Below are positions 44,294 through 52,665 of a DNA stretch of 64,000 nt, in pieces; within the stretch, counting starts at the first letter, position 1, and every line of letters starts with the position of its first letter. This DNA comes from Fischerella sp. JS2 (GTDB taxonomy: Bacteria; Cyanobacteriota; Cyanobacteriia; Cyanobacteriales; Nostocaceae), in assembly GCF_032393985.1 (NCBI RefSeq), contig NZ_CP135918.1, forward strand, positions 5,829,724-5,893,723. The letters are read 5' to 3'. The position numbers and the translations under genes are program-made. The notes beneath the pieces are model-generated. The model did not search any database and was not told the origin of the DNA. It worked only from the letters and a program-made list of their open reading frames with translations.

Positions 44294-46369
44294 CTAATTT
44301 GCAATTGTTCCAGTGACTGGTGAAGAGGCGCTGGCGTAATCTTTGATGGGCATTCTACCAGCAACAAAGGCTATGCGACCAGCAACAGCAGCCATATTCA
44401 TAGCACGTGCCATCAGAGGTGGGTTTTTTGCCAAAGCGATCGCACTGTTAATTAACAAAGCATCAGCACCCATTTCCATTGCCTGTGCTGCTTGGGATGG
44501 TGAACCAATGCCAGCATCCACCACTACAGGTACATTAGCGTTTTCAATGATAATTTGAATATTAGCAGTTGTTTTCAATCCCTGACCAGAGCCAATTGGT
44601 GAAGCTAAGGGCATGACTGTGGCACAGCCTACTTCTTCTAAACGCTTGGCTAACATCGGGTCAGCATTAATATAGGGTAAAACCGCAAAGCCTTCTTTTA
44701 CCAATTGTTCTGCTGCTTGCAGAGTGCCAATCGGGTCTGGGAGTAAATATTTAGGATCAGGAATTACTTCTAATTTGACAAAATTATTATCTTCCTGTCC
44801 CAAGAGTTTTGCCATTTCCCTTCCCAAACGGGCAACCCGAATCGCTTCCTCGGCAGTTTTACAGCCAGCAGTATTCGGTAGCATCCAAATTTTTGCCCAG
44901 TCTAGCGCTTCGGCTAAACCTTCGTGCCCGGGGGCTTTAGTTTGTACTCGTCGCACTGCGACAGTCACAATTTGACAACCACTCTCCACCACACTTTGCT
45001 GCATTTCTTCAATGCTGCGATATTTCCCAGTTCCCGTCATCAAGCGGGAGGTAAAAGTTTTGCCAGCAATGACAAGTGGTGTATCGGTGGTAGGTACAAA
45101 GCTTTTTTCCGGAGATGCTTCACTTTTAGGGATAAGGGAATTGACTTGTGTTTTGTGGGGAGAAGCGGTCAGAGGATGAGTAAGCATAACAGAGGAGGTA
45201 GATGATTTGTTCTGGAAGCGCGAGTAATGAAAATGCGACAGAAGAGGATCAGATTTTTGCTCCCAAATCAAATCAGCAATTAATGCTGCGGTTACGGGTG
45301 CAAGCAGAATACCATTACGGTAGTGTCCAGTAGCCAAGGTGAGATTTTGACAGGGACTATGTCCCAAGATTGGTAACTCATCGGGAGTAGCAGGACGGAA
45401 TCCCCACCATAATTCTTCTATGGGATAATCCTGAATTTGAGGATATAGACGGATGGCTGCTTGTAGTAAAGTTTGAATACCTGCTGGGGTGTTGTGCGGA
45501 GTAAAGCCAACATCTTCGATGGTAGCGCCAATGATGATTCGCCGATTGCGTTTTGGCACAATGTAAATATCCTGCCCAAATAATACCCGTGTTAAGGGCA
45601 ATTGTGCGATCGCTTCTGGTACACGCACGTTCAACATTTGTCCTTTTGTGGGACGTACGGGTAAGGGAAACAATTGATTTGTCCAAGCACCTGTGGCTAA
45701 AACATAGTGTTCAGCACGCAAAATACCAGCATTGGTTTGTACACCTACAACTTGCCCTTGCTGCTGCAAAATGCCTTCTACTGCTATTCCTTCTTTCAGT
45801 TCCACACCTAAAGATTGCGCTGCACCCAGTAGTGCTTTTGCCAAGACTCGATTGTCTACTTGGGCATCTTCAGGATACCACCAACCACCAGTTACTTCTT
45901 CTCCTAACCCTGGTTGATATTGGTGAATAGTTTCTTTGTCTAACCAGTAGGTAGTTGTGGAAGACGCGGTGACAGGATGAAGGGGTGACGCTGTGAATCT
46001 ATCAACAATAATCTCCGTGTCCCTTTGTCCCCCGTATCCCCCTTGTCTTCCTTGTCCCCCTGTCCCCGTGTCCTCTTCGTAGACTGGCGCTAAAATTCCA
46101 CAAGGCCAGTAACCAGTGTTTACGCCTGTGAGTTGTTCTAATTTGTGTGTCCAGTCAGCATAAATAGAACGCGATCGCCAACACAAATCTTGCATTGCTT
46201 GATTCGAGATGTTTTCCGCGTCCGGAGCCAACATCCCAGCAGCAGCGTGTGTAGCGGCAGCGTGGAAATCACGACTAGTCACAATGACTTTTGCACCACG
46301 CAGTTTCAGTTCAACAGCGATCGCTAAACCGATAATACCGCCACCGATAATTAAAACATCGTTAGTCAT
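44294..46369 (-). CDS. thiO/thiG: Fused glycine oxidase / thiazole synthase
   Basis: A 691-residue fusion for the thiazole half of thiamine. Residues 1-370 are ThiO, an FAD enzyme oxidising glycine to dehydroglycine ([22 protein letters not shown]-terminal [16 protein letters not shown]). A linker follows, then ThiG at about 430-691 ([18 protein letters not shown], Schiff-base lysine in [17 protein letters not shown]). Such fusions are known in cyanobacteria. Residues about 95-138 of ThiO are encoded by in-frame dispersed repeat ([14 protein letters not shown]), inserted before the [15 protein letters not shown] segment. No thiS is adjacent. Confidence 0.92.
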   Translation of the reverse strand: MTNDVLIIGGGIIGLAIAVELKLRGAKVIVTSRDFHAAATHAAAGMLAPDAENISNQAMQDLCWRSRSIYADWTHKLEQLTGVNTGYWPCGILAPVYEEDTGTGGQGRQGGYGGQRDTEIIVDRFTASPLHPVTASSTTTYWLDKETIHQYQPGLGEEVTGGWWYPEDAQVDNRVLAKALLGAAQSLGVELKEGIAVEGILQQQGQVVGVQTNAGILRAEHYVLATGAWTNQLFPLPVRPTKGQMLNVRVPEAIAQLPLTRVLFGQDIYIVPKRNRRIIIGATIEDVGFTPHNTPAGIQTLLQAAIRLYPQIQDYPIEELWWGFRPATPDELPILGHSPCQNLTLATGHYRNGILLAPVTAALIADLIWEQKSDPLLSHFHYSRFQNKSSTSSVMLTHPLTASPHKTQVNSLIPKSEASPEKSFVPTTDTPLVIAGKTFTSRLMTGTGKYRSIEEMQQSVVESGCQIVTVAVRRVQTKAPGHEGLAEALDWAKIWMLPNTAGCKTAEEAIRVARLGREMAKLLGQEDNNFVKLEVIPDPKYLLPDPIGTLQAAEQLVKEGFAVLPYINADPMLAKRLEEVGCATVMPLASPIGSGQGLKTTANIQIIIENANVPVVVDAGIGSPSQAAQAMEMGADALLINSAIALAKNPPLMARAMNMAAVAGRIAFVAGRMPIKDYASASSPVTGTIAN

Positions 46370-46375
46370 TAGTCA

Positions 46376-46452
46376 AGAGTCCAAAATCCATAGTCAAGAG
46401 TCAATAGTCAAGAGTAATGGCTATCAACAATTGACAATTGACAATTGACTAT
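46376..46452. repeat. Heptamer tandem repeats
   Basis: agtcaag/agtcaat units (46376-46415) are followed by aattgac units (46429-46449), both of seven-base period, directly upstream of thiO/thiG. They are short tandemly repeated sequences of the type known from Calothrix and Anabaena. Confidence 0.85.
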
Positions 46453-46477
46453 ATAACTCCTAACTCATAATTAGTTG

Positions 46478-46690
46478 GCACTCCTCATTCTAAAGTCCGA
46501 GGATTCTTGCTTCAACAGGAGATCCAAAATGCCTCAAGGACGAAACCTGCCTAGCAACATCTTAGATTACTTTACCCTCGACAAGCATCTTGACCGTGTG
46601 CCCCACGGCTGCATGAGAAAATTTAACTACTCTAAAAGTGAAGATTTTCTCAGGAAATACCGCCTATTGCCAGACAGGTTCCTCCTTCTT
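46478..46690. mobile_element. Structured IS200/IS605-like non-coding element
   Basis: One end carries a hairpin TCCTC (46482-46486)/GAGGA (46499-46503) which on the reverse strand reads GAAGCAAGAATCCTCGGACT, like IS200/IS605 right ends as I recall them. The interior is closed by a long stem: AAGGA...AACCTGCCTAGCAA (46536-46557) pairs with TTGCCAGACAGGTT...TCCTT (46667-46687). It encloses hairpins CCGTG/CACGG (46594-46608) and TGAGAAAAT/ATTTTCTCA (46614-46652). This is a branched RNA-like fold and not a gene. It may be a solitary omega-RNA/HEARO-type relic. The strand is undecided. Confidence 0.5.
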
Positions 46691-46812
46691 TAAGCGAGAC
46701 TCTGCCTGTGTTGCGGATGAAATCTATTGTATCAAAGCCATCCTTTGGAAACGGCGCTTGAAACCCTTAATTTTTGGTCACTGATAACTGTTGACCGACC
46801 GATAGGCAAGCA

Positions 46813-47154
46813 CTACCACAAAGCTCGAATTGGTTCGTTATTCTGATTAGTATCATTTGATTGAGTATCGTCTGTGGCGCCTGTATCTTGAGCAGTTGTT
46901 GTGTCAGTCATGGTTTCACTTAGAGTGTCATCAGCAGCGTTGTTCTGGGCAACATTGGTTCTGTTGGTTCTGGTGTTATTTGTACCAGCCGCAGTGCTAT
47001 TGACATTAATATTTGCAGGGAGAACTTTTGATGTTTTGCCTCCTGGGGCTTGAGCAGTATTTTGTCCGCCCATCGGAAAGCTAATCCCCAGCAACGTACC
47101 TAGTAAAATAGCCAAACCTCCAGCCATCAAAATGAGTGGTGTCCATCTACCCAT
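46813..47154 (-). CDS. Membrane-anchored low-complexity protein
   Basis: A 113-residue protein from the ATG at 47154 (MGRWTPLILMAGGLAILLG), supported by a GGAG site. One membrane segment at residues 5-24 is followed by an outside or luminal tail rich in Thr, Asn and Asp (TNNTRTNRTNVAQNN), probably disordered. Not recognised. It follows the ferredoxin-like pseudogene by 14 bases and is probably in the same transcript. Confidence 0.6.
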   Translation of the reverse strand: MGRWTPLILMAGGLAILLGTLLGISFPMGGQNTAQAPGGKTSKVLPANINVNSTAAGTNNTRTNRTNVAQNNAADDTLSETMTDTTTAQDTGATDDTQSNDTNQNNEPIRALW

Positions 47155-47168
47155 GTTTTTTCTCCTTT

Positions 47169-47501
47169 TTAACCTTTTGGTGTCCAGACTACTTGAGAAC
47201 CTTCTCCCCACAATCCAGCAAATTTGGTGACTTTTACATCTCCCATAGGCTGAGTTTGACAAGCTCAACCCAGATTTTTTGTCAGAAAATGAGGAGGTAG
47301 TGAGCGCCGCCCTTCACGCCAATTAGCCTTTGAAACTTTACCTTCTACTTGCAATTGCACAGCACAGCTGCCGATTACGCGACAATTAATTACCTTAGCA
47401 CCGCTATTGTAGAGGTCAATACCATTTTGCAGCAATATTTTCTGCCGATTGGCTCTACACATACACTCACTTGTTTTACCTTGAGCTAGCACCTTGGGCA
47501 T
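47169..47501 (-). pseudogene. Decayed [2Fe-2S] ferredoxin-like gene
   Basis: A single reverse frame of 110 codons from MPKVLAQGKTSECMC to VVWTPKG, broken by an in-frame TGA at 47265-47267. It looks like the small cyanobacterial ferredoxin-like proteins with NCRGIGSCGTCAVQVEG; here that reads NCRVIGSCAVQLQVEG, so a cluster cysteine is lost and one residue deleted. Downstream of the stop the frame still reads ACQTQPMGDVKVTKFAGLWG, as expected for the intact family. Hence both active site and frame are damaged. Confidence 0.7.
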
Positions 47502-47915
47502 TGCAGATCACTACACAAGTTTTAGGTTGTATTGTAACAATTTATTTTTGATATCTAAAAAACTATTTCATAATCGGATTTAAGTTATGAAACAATCACA
47601 AGAATATCCTTAAGGATCAGTTCATAAATCATCTAATCTTGTCATATTATTATGGTTTTGAAAAATAGTGAAGCGGTGTTCATGCTGGCAATACAAACCT
47701 TATTAATGTCTATATTTTCTAGAATTTGAATAATGGTATAAACTCACCATCTGTCAGCAGATTTTCATCAGTCTACTGTTGTCACAAACCACCTTGAAAT
47801 GTAGTTGTTATGAACTTCAAGGATAACCAAGAGTATAAACTCTTGACTCCCATTACAATTTTATATCCTGACAGATCTTTTTTTATTCTCATAGTTCTGA
47901 ACAATTGCTCATCTT
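47502..47915. other. Gene-free region upstream of cimA
   Basis: About 410 AT-rich bases without a credible gene. They probably hold the promoter and leader of cimA. No riboswitch or terminator-antiterminator structure was recognised. Confidence 0.45.
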
Positions 47916-49532
47916 ATGACTGTTAACTGTTCACCTCAACTTTGGATATATGACACTACACTTAGGGATGGTACTCAGCGCGAAGGGTTATCTGTTTCCA
48001 TAGAAGATAAGTTACGCATTGCCAGAAGGCTAGATCAACTGGGTATTCCCTTTATTGAAGGAGGTTGGCCTGGAGCCAATCCCAAAGATGTGCAGTTTTT
48101 CTGGCAGTTGCAGGAAGAACCCCTCAAACAAGCTGAAGTTGTAGCTTTTTGTTCAACTCGACGCCCAAATACAAATGTGGCTTGTGAGCCAATACTACAA
48201 GCTATTCTTGCTGCTAGCACCCGTTGGGTGACTATTTTTGGTAAGTCTTGGGATTTGCATGTAACTGAAGGACTCAAGACTACTTTGACTGAAAATTTGG
48301 CAATGATCCGCGATACGATTGAGTACTTACGCGCTCAAGGGCGTCGCGTTATCTACGATGCTGAACACTGGTTTGATGGCTATAAGCGCAATCGAGATTA
48401 TGCTTTACAAACATTAGAGACTGCGATCGCTGCTGGTGCTGAATGGTTAGTCTTTTGTGATACCAATGGCGGTACTTTACCTCATGAAATTACGCAAATT
48501 GTTACTGAAATAGTTAAAGTTATTCCTACTGATGTCAAATTAGGTATTCACACTCATAACGATTCAGATACAGCAGTTGCCAACGCCCTCGCTGCTGTTA
48601 TGACAGGTGTCAGGATGGTACAAGGCACAATCAATGGTTACGGCGAACGTTGTGGTAATGCTAATCTCTGTTCGTTAATTCCTAATTTACAACTGAAGCT
48701 AGGATTTAAATGTATAGAAGATAACCAACTATTCCAATTAACAGAAACTAGCCGCTTCGTCAGCGAAGTAGTTAATCTTGCTCCCGACGAACATGCACCA
48801 TTTGTAGGCAGGTCAGCATTTGCTCACAAAGGCGGGATTCATGTATCAGCAGTAGAACGTAATCCCCTAACTTACGAACACATTCAACCAGAACAAATTG
48901 GCAACCGCCGTCGAATCGTCATTTCCGAACAATCAGGAGTCAGTAATGTTCTAGCAAAAGCCCGCTCATTTGGGATTGAATTAGATAAATATAACCCCAC
49001 AACCCGCAAAATTCTCGAACGGTTGAAAGATTTGGAAAGTGATGGATACCAATTTGAAGCAGCAGAGGCAAGTTTTGAATTGTTGATGCGCCAAGCTTTA
49101 GGAAGTCGCCAACAATTTTTTGAAATCAGGGGTTTCCAAGTCCACTGTGACTTAGGACAGGGAGAAAATAATACTAGCGCCTTAGCCACAGTTAAGGTAG
49201 CCGTCAATGGTAAAGATATTTTGGAAGCAGCAGAAGGAAACGGCCCTGTTGCAGCTTTGGATGCAGCATTACGTAAAGCTTTAGTGAATTTTTATCCCCA
49301 CATAGCAGCTTTTGAGTTGACAGACTACAAAGTACGGATTCTCAACGGACATACAGGTACAGCAGCCAAAACGCGTGTCATGGTAGAGTCGGGGAGTGGT
49401 CATCAACGTTGGACAACGGTAGGAGTTTCCACAAATATTTTGGAGGCTTCCTATCAAGCAGTAGTAGAAGGATTAGAATATGGCTTATTGCTACACTCCC
49501 AAGCAGAAGCGGCTGTAGTAGGTAATGGGTAA
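47916..49532 (+). CDS. cimA: Citramalate synthase (CimA type)
   Basis: Condenses pyruvate and acetyl-CoA to citramalate, opening the threonine-independent route to isoleucine. The 538-residue protein begins YDTTLRDGTQREGLSVSIEDK, has FIEGGWPGANPKD, the metal-binding HTHND and GYGERCGNANL, and a C-terminal regulatory domain with TDYKVRILNGHTGTAAKTRV, the form typical of the CimA branch rather than LeuA or NifV. Homocitrate or isopropylmalate synthase is less likely. It stands alone, followed by a MITE. Confidence 0.9.
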   Translation: MTVNCSPQLWIYDTTLRDGTQREGLSVSIEDKLRIARRLDQLGIPFIEGGWPGANPKDVQFFWQLQEEPLKQAEVVAFCSTRRPNTNVACEPILQAILAASTRWVTIFGKSWDLHVTEGLKTTLTENLAMIRDTIEYLRAQGRRVIYDAEHWFDGYKRNRDYALQTLETAIAAGAEWLVFCDTNGGTLPHEITQIVTEIVKVIPTDVKLGIHTHNDSDTAVANALAAVMTGVRMVQGTINGYGERCGNANLCSLIPNLQLKLGFKCIEDNQLFQLTETSRFVSEVVNLAPDEHAPFVGRSAFAHKGGIHVSAVERNPLTYEHIQPEQIGNRRRIVISEQSGVSNVLAKARSFGIELDKYNPTTRKILERLKDLESDGYQFEAAEASFELLMRQALGSRQQFFEIRGFQVHCDLGQGENNTSALATVKVAVNGKDILEAAEGNGPVAALDAALRKALVNFYPHIAAFELTDYKVRILNGHTGTAAKTRVMVESGSGHQRWTTVGVSTNILEASYQAVVEGLEYGLLLHSQAEAAVVGNG

Positions 49533-49542
49533 TAGGTAATTG

Positions 49543-49664
49543 GACTAATACGGTTCGGTTAAGGGAGAAAGGGAAAAGGATAAATTCAAACCTTTCTCCC
49601 TTTTCTCTTACCCTTTTCCCAGACCACAACAGAGATAAACAAGCTTATCCGAACCATATTAATC
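49543..49664. mobile_element. 122-bp MITE-like inverted-repeat element
   Basis: The ends GACTAATACGGTTCGGTTAAG (49543-49563) and CTTATCCGAACCATATTAATC (49644-49664) are inverted copies matching at 18 of 21 positions. Inside, AAGGGAGAAAGG (49561-49572) pairs with CCTTTCTCCCTT (49591-49602). No coding capacity. It sits 11 bases after cimA and may also fold as a terminator. Confidence 0.65.
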
Positions 49665-49982
49665 GGCTTCCCGCAAAATTTTTGTAACTAGCTATTTAGT
49701 TAGAATTGCGGTTCAACTCACTTTTGAGGAATCATTGAAGCGTAATCCTCAATTTATCCGCGTCAAAAATTAAATCAAGATATAACCTTGAAAGTTAGTA
49801 ACTTGTTAATCACAAGTCTATTTCTTGCTTTTGAGTTGCTTATTACTTTTAACCTGCCAATTGCCAATCTCAGATCATACAATTTATACTCCCACACCAC
49901 ACAAAATGATTGGCAATGAATTTGTTGTTTGTTGTTTGTTGATTATTCTAAACAACTACTAACCAAGAACTACCAGCAAAAT
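49665..49982. other. Gene-free spacer
   Basis: About 320 bases between the MITE and the small gene at 49983, AT-rich, with tgtttgttgtttgttg repeats and ctaacca heptamer-like ends. Nothing else is seen. Confidence 0.4.
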
Positions 49983-50216
49983 CTAAGAGAAACTTTCCCA
50001 GGCTTGGGCAACTACTTGACTAAGCCAACGTCGCTGCTGTTTATCTAGTAGAGTGTCTTCAGCTAGCAATTGAGCTGTTAATTCTTCCAGAGATTGACCT
50101 TGAGCGCGAACAACTTTGATTACACCAGCGATCGCAGCAGCAACTATTTCTTCATCAACTGGCTTTTGCCTTAGGGCAATGATTTCTTGAGGGTTGTCTG
50201 GAATGGGATAATTCAT
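49983..50216 (-). CDS. Conserved-looking small protein, unknown
   Basis: A 77-residue soluble, largely helical acidic protein (VDEEIVAAAIAGVIKVVRAQ, LDKQQRRWLSQVVAQAWESF). Composition and codon use are gene-like, but no family is recognised. It is divergent from the flavoprotein gene with 129 bases between, so the two may share a control region. Confidence 0.6.
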   Translation of the reverse strand: MNYPIPDNPQEIIALRQKPVDEEIVAAAIAGVIKVVRAQGQSLEELTAQLLAEDTLLDKQQRRWLSQVVAQAWESFS

Positions 50217-50345
50217 GGCGTAAGTTTAATGAAACAGAGAATGAACAAAAACTTTGACAAACTTTTAAAATTTCTTTATTGAATTTTTATTCAACAAGAT
50301 AGGGCGGATTTTACCGTAAATAACCCCAGTTTTGAATCTGTCTTA

Positions 50346-52526
50346 ATGCATATCATTGATTGGAGATTTAAAAAACGAATGAAAGAGATACTTTACATAG
50401 AAATCCCCACTCCAGACACAGCAGTAGTATGTAAATGGTTACAAACTGAGTTTGAACCAGGAAATGGGGAAAAAGTGCTGACACCGGATGGTTTTCACCT
50501 AAGAATGATTGAAAATACAGATGATAGCAGAAATATTCCGGAAAACTTGCCCCTTGAACTCTCTATCTTTGTTTGGTCGGTACAACGGACTACTTACTTG
50601 AAAGTGTTCCGCTGGTCAGAGCAAGTTTTTCCTCAGGAAAAACAAATTCTCAAAAGGCTGACAACTGAGATTAGAAGCCGCTTTCCCCATCAATACCCAG
50701 AACCACCAACAATTGATTTATCCCAGCAATCAATTTTTGAAGCATTAGCTCCCTATTATCCCCTCACCGTTAAATATTTTCAAAAAATGCCTAACGGCGA
50801 ATATGACCTTAAGCGGGTGTACTGGTGGGAGCAACGCTGGCGTCAGGGAGTGCGCAATCCCCAGAAACCGCGTCAAGTGCTGTTTTCTCATCGGGGGGAA
50901 TGGGGACAAGGGGGACAAGGAAGTAATATTTCTCCCTTGTCTTTTCCCGATCCCCGATTCCCGATCCCCAATCCCCAATACGACCTCATCTACATCGGTG
51001 GTGCGCTTGGTGTGATTCACGCAGCTGTGATGGCAAAATTAGGCTACAAAGTGCTGTTAGTGGAACGGTTACCTTTTGGGCGCATGAATCGAGAATGGAA
51101 TATTTCTCGTGATGAAATTCAAAGCTTGATTGATTTAGGTTTGCTGACACCCAGCGAAGTTGAATCTATTATTGCCCGTGAGTATAAAGATGGATTTAAT
51201 AAATTTTTTGATGCTTATGTTCCTAAACAATTAAAAGCACCTGTTTTGCACACTCCCACAGTCCTAAATTTGGGGTTAGATTCCGAGAAATTGCTCCAAC
51301 TATGCGGACAAAAGCTGCGGTTGGCAGGTGGTGAAATCTGGGATGAAACAGAGTTTATAAAAGCTGATATTTACACATCCGGAGTTGTTGTTACAGTTAA
51401 AGACTTAAGTAATCAAATAGACAAGCAAGCAAGGGGACGAGTGCTATTAGATGCGATGGGAACAGCATCACCGATCGCTTGGCAGTTAAATGGTGGTCGT
51501 GCTTTTGACAGTGTTTGTCCAACGGTAGGAGCAGTAATAGAACGGGGATTTGAGCCAGGAGTCTGGGATTCTCAGTACGGGGATGTGCTAAATAGTCACG
51601 GCGATATTTCGCGGGGGAGACAGTTGATTTGGGAATTATTTCCTGGTGCAGACGAAGAACTAACAATTTATTTATTTCATTACCACGAAGTCAATTCTCG
51701 AAATCCCGGTTCTTTGCTGGAAATGTATGAGGACTTTTTCACAATACTGCCAGAGTATCGGCGCTGTCACATGGACAAACTAGTCTGGAAAAAGCCAACT
51801 TTTGGGTATATACCAGGGCATTTTAGTGTGGGAAGTAGCGATCGCACAGTAGCATTTGATCGCTTGATTGCCATTGGTGATGCTGCATCCCTCCAGTCAC
51901 CCTTGGTTTTCACAGGATTTGGTTCCTTAGTTCGGAACCTAGAACGCCTCACTACTCTTTTAGATATTGCCCTCAAACACGACTTACTTTCTTCTCGACA
52001 CTTGAACCGAATTCGTGCCTTTCAAAATAATATTGCTGTGACTTGGATGTTCTCCAAAGGTATGATGGTTCCTACTGGTAAATTTTTACCACCAGAACGC
52101 ATAAACACCATGCTGAATAACTTCTTTGGTTTGTTGGCAGATGAACCTCCAGAAGTAGCAGATGATTTTATCAAAGATAGATTTAATCTGCTTACTTTTA
52201 ATCGCTTAGCCCTAAAAGCAGCCAAGAAAAACCCAGCATTGCTACTGTGGATTTGGGAACTAGCTGGTGCTAAAGATTTATTACGTTGGTTAGGCAACTA
52301 TTTTGACTTTATTCGTCATAGCCTCATTAGTGCTTTACTAAGTGGATGGTTACCGAATTTTCTGCACCGTAATCAGTGGTTGGAAAATCGCTCTCCAGCA
52401 TTGTGGTTGCACTTATTAGCAATTAGTTATGCCTTGACCACAGGTAAAGGAAAACCAGAAATTAAAAAAGTTCATACTCAAGACTCAAGAGTCCATAGTC
52501 AAGAGTCAATTGTCAAGAGTCCATAG
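50346..52526 (+). CDS. CruA/CruP-like FAD flavoprotein (lycopene-cyclase family)
   Basis: A 726-residue protein. An N-terminal extension (1-180) precedes the FAD-binding fold YDLIYIGGALGVIHAAVMAKLG (about 215), then FGRMNREWNISRDEIQSL and RVLLDAMGTASPIAWQ. This layout fits CruA/CruP, the second cyanobacterial lycopene-cyclase family; CruP is the paralogue shared with plants. Which one it is cannot be settled here. Residues about 182-213 (GEWGQGGQGSNIS...) come from an in-frame dispersed repeat, and the last 18 residues (SQESIVKSP) from gtcaaga-type heptamers. The start may be 50379. Confidence 0.75.
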   Translation: MHIIDWRFKKRMKEILYIEIPTPDTAVVCKWLQTEFEPGNGEKVLTPDGFHLRMIENTDDSRNIPENLPLELSIFVWSVQRTTYLKVFRWSEQVFPQEKQILKRLTTEIRSRFPHQYPEPPTIDLSQQSIFEALAPYYPLTVKYFQKMPNGEYDLKRVYWWEQRWRQGVRNPQKPRQVLFSHRGEWGQGGQGSNISPLSFPDPRFPIPNPQYDLIYIGGALGVIHAAVMAKLGYKVLLVERLPFGRMNREWNISRDEIQSLIDLGLLTPSEVESIIAREYKDGFNKFFDAYVPKQLKAPVLHTPTVLNLGLDSEKLLQLCGQKLRLAGGEIWDETEFIKADIYTSGVVVTVKDLSNQIDKQARGRVLLDAMGTASPIAWQLNGGRAFDSVCPTVGAVIERGFEPGVWDSQYGDVLNSHGDISRGRQLIWELFPGADEELTIYLFHYHEVNSRNPGSLLEMYEDFFTILPEYRRCHMDKLVWKKPTFGYIPGHFSVGSSDRTVAFDRLIAIGDAASLQSPLVFTGFGSLVRNLERLTTLLDIALKHDLLSSRHLNRIRAFQNNIAVTWMFSKGMMVPTGKFLPPERINTMLNNFFGLLADEPPEVADDFIKDRFNLLTFNRLALKAAKKNPALLLWIWELAGAKDLLRWLGNYFDFIRHSLISALLSGWLPNFLHRNQWLENRSPALWLHLLAISYALTTGKGKPEIKKVHTQDSRVHSQESIVKSP

Positions 52527-52640
52527 TCAAGAAGGAGAAAGGGGAAAGGTGAAGTGAAGATGAAGTGTAAAGTATGAAGGGTGAAGTGTGAAGTATAAAT
52601 GACTATTTTTAAATATCAGCCTTTTATCTTTCATCCTTCA
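52497..52640. repeat. Heptamer and gaagtgaaga-type repeats
   Basis: agtcaag/agtcaat units encode the last codons of the flavoprotein and continue into gaagg(g)tgaagtgtgaag words and ttcatccttcatcc. It shows a stop codon falling inside a repeat tract. Confidence 0.75.
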
Positions 52641-52665
52641 TCCTTCAGCATAGCTGCCTTCTTCA

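Noticed and set aside
46475-46693. Forward frame of 72 codons over the structured element, with AGGAG before an internal ATG
   Set aside because: The sequence is better explained by long-range base pairing and an IS200/IS605-like end; no family resemblance of the peptide. Not fully excluded.
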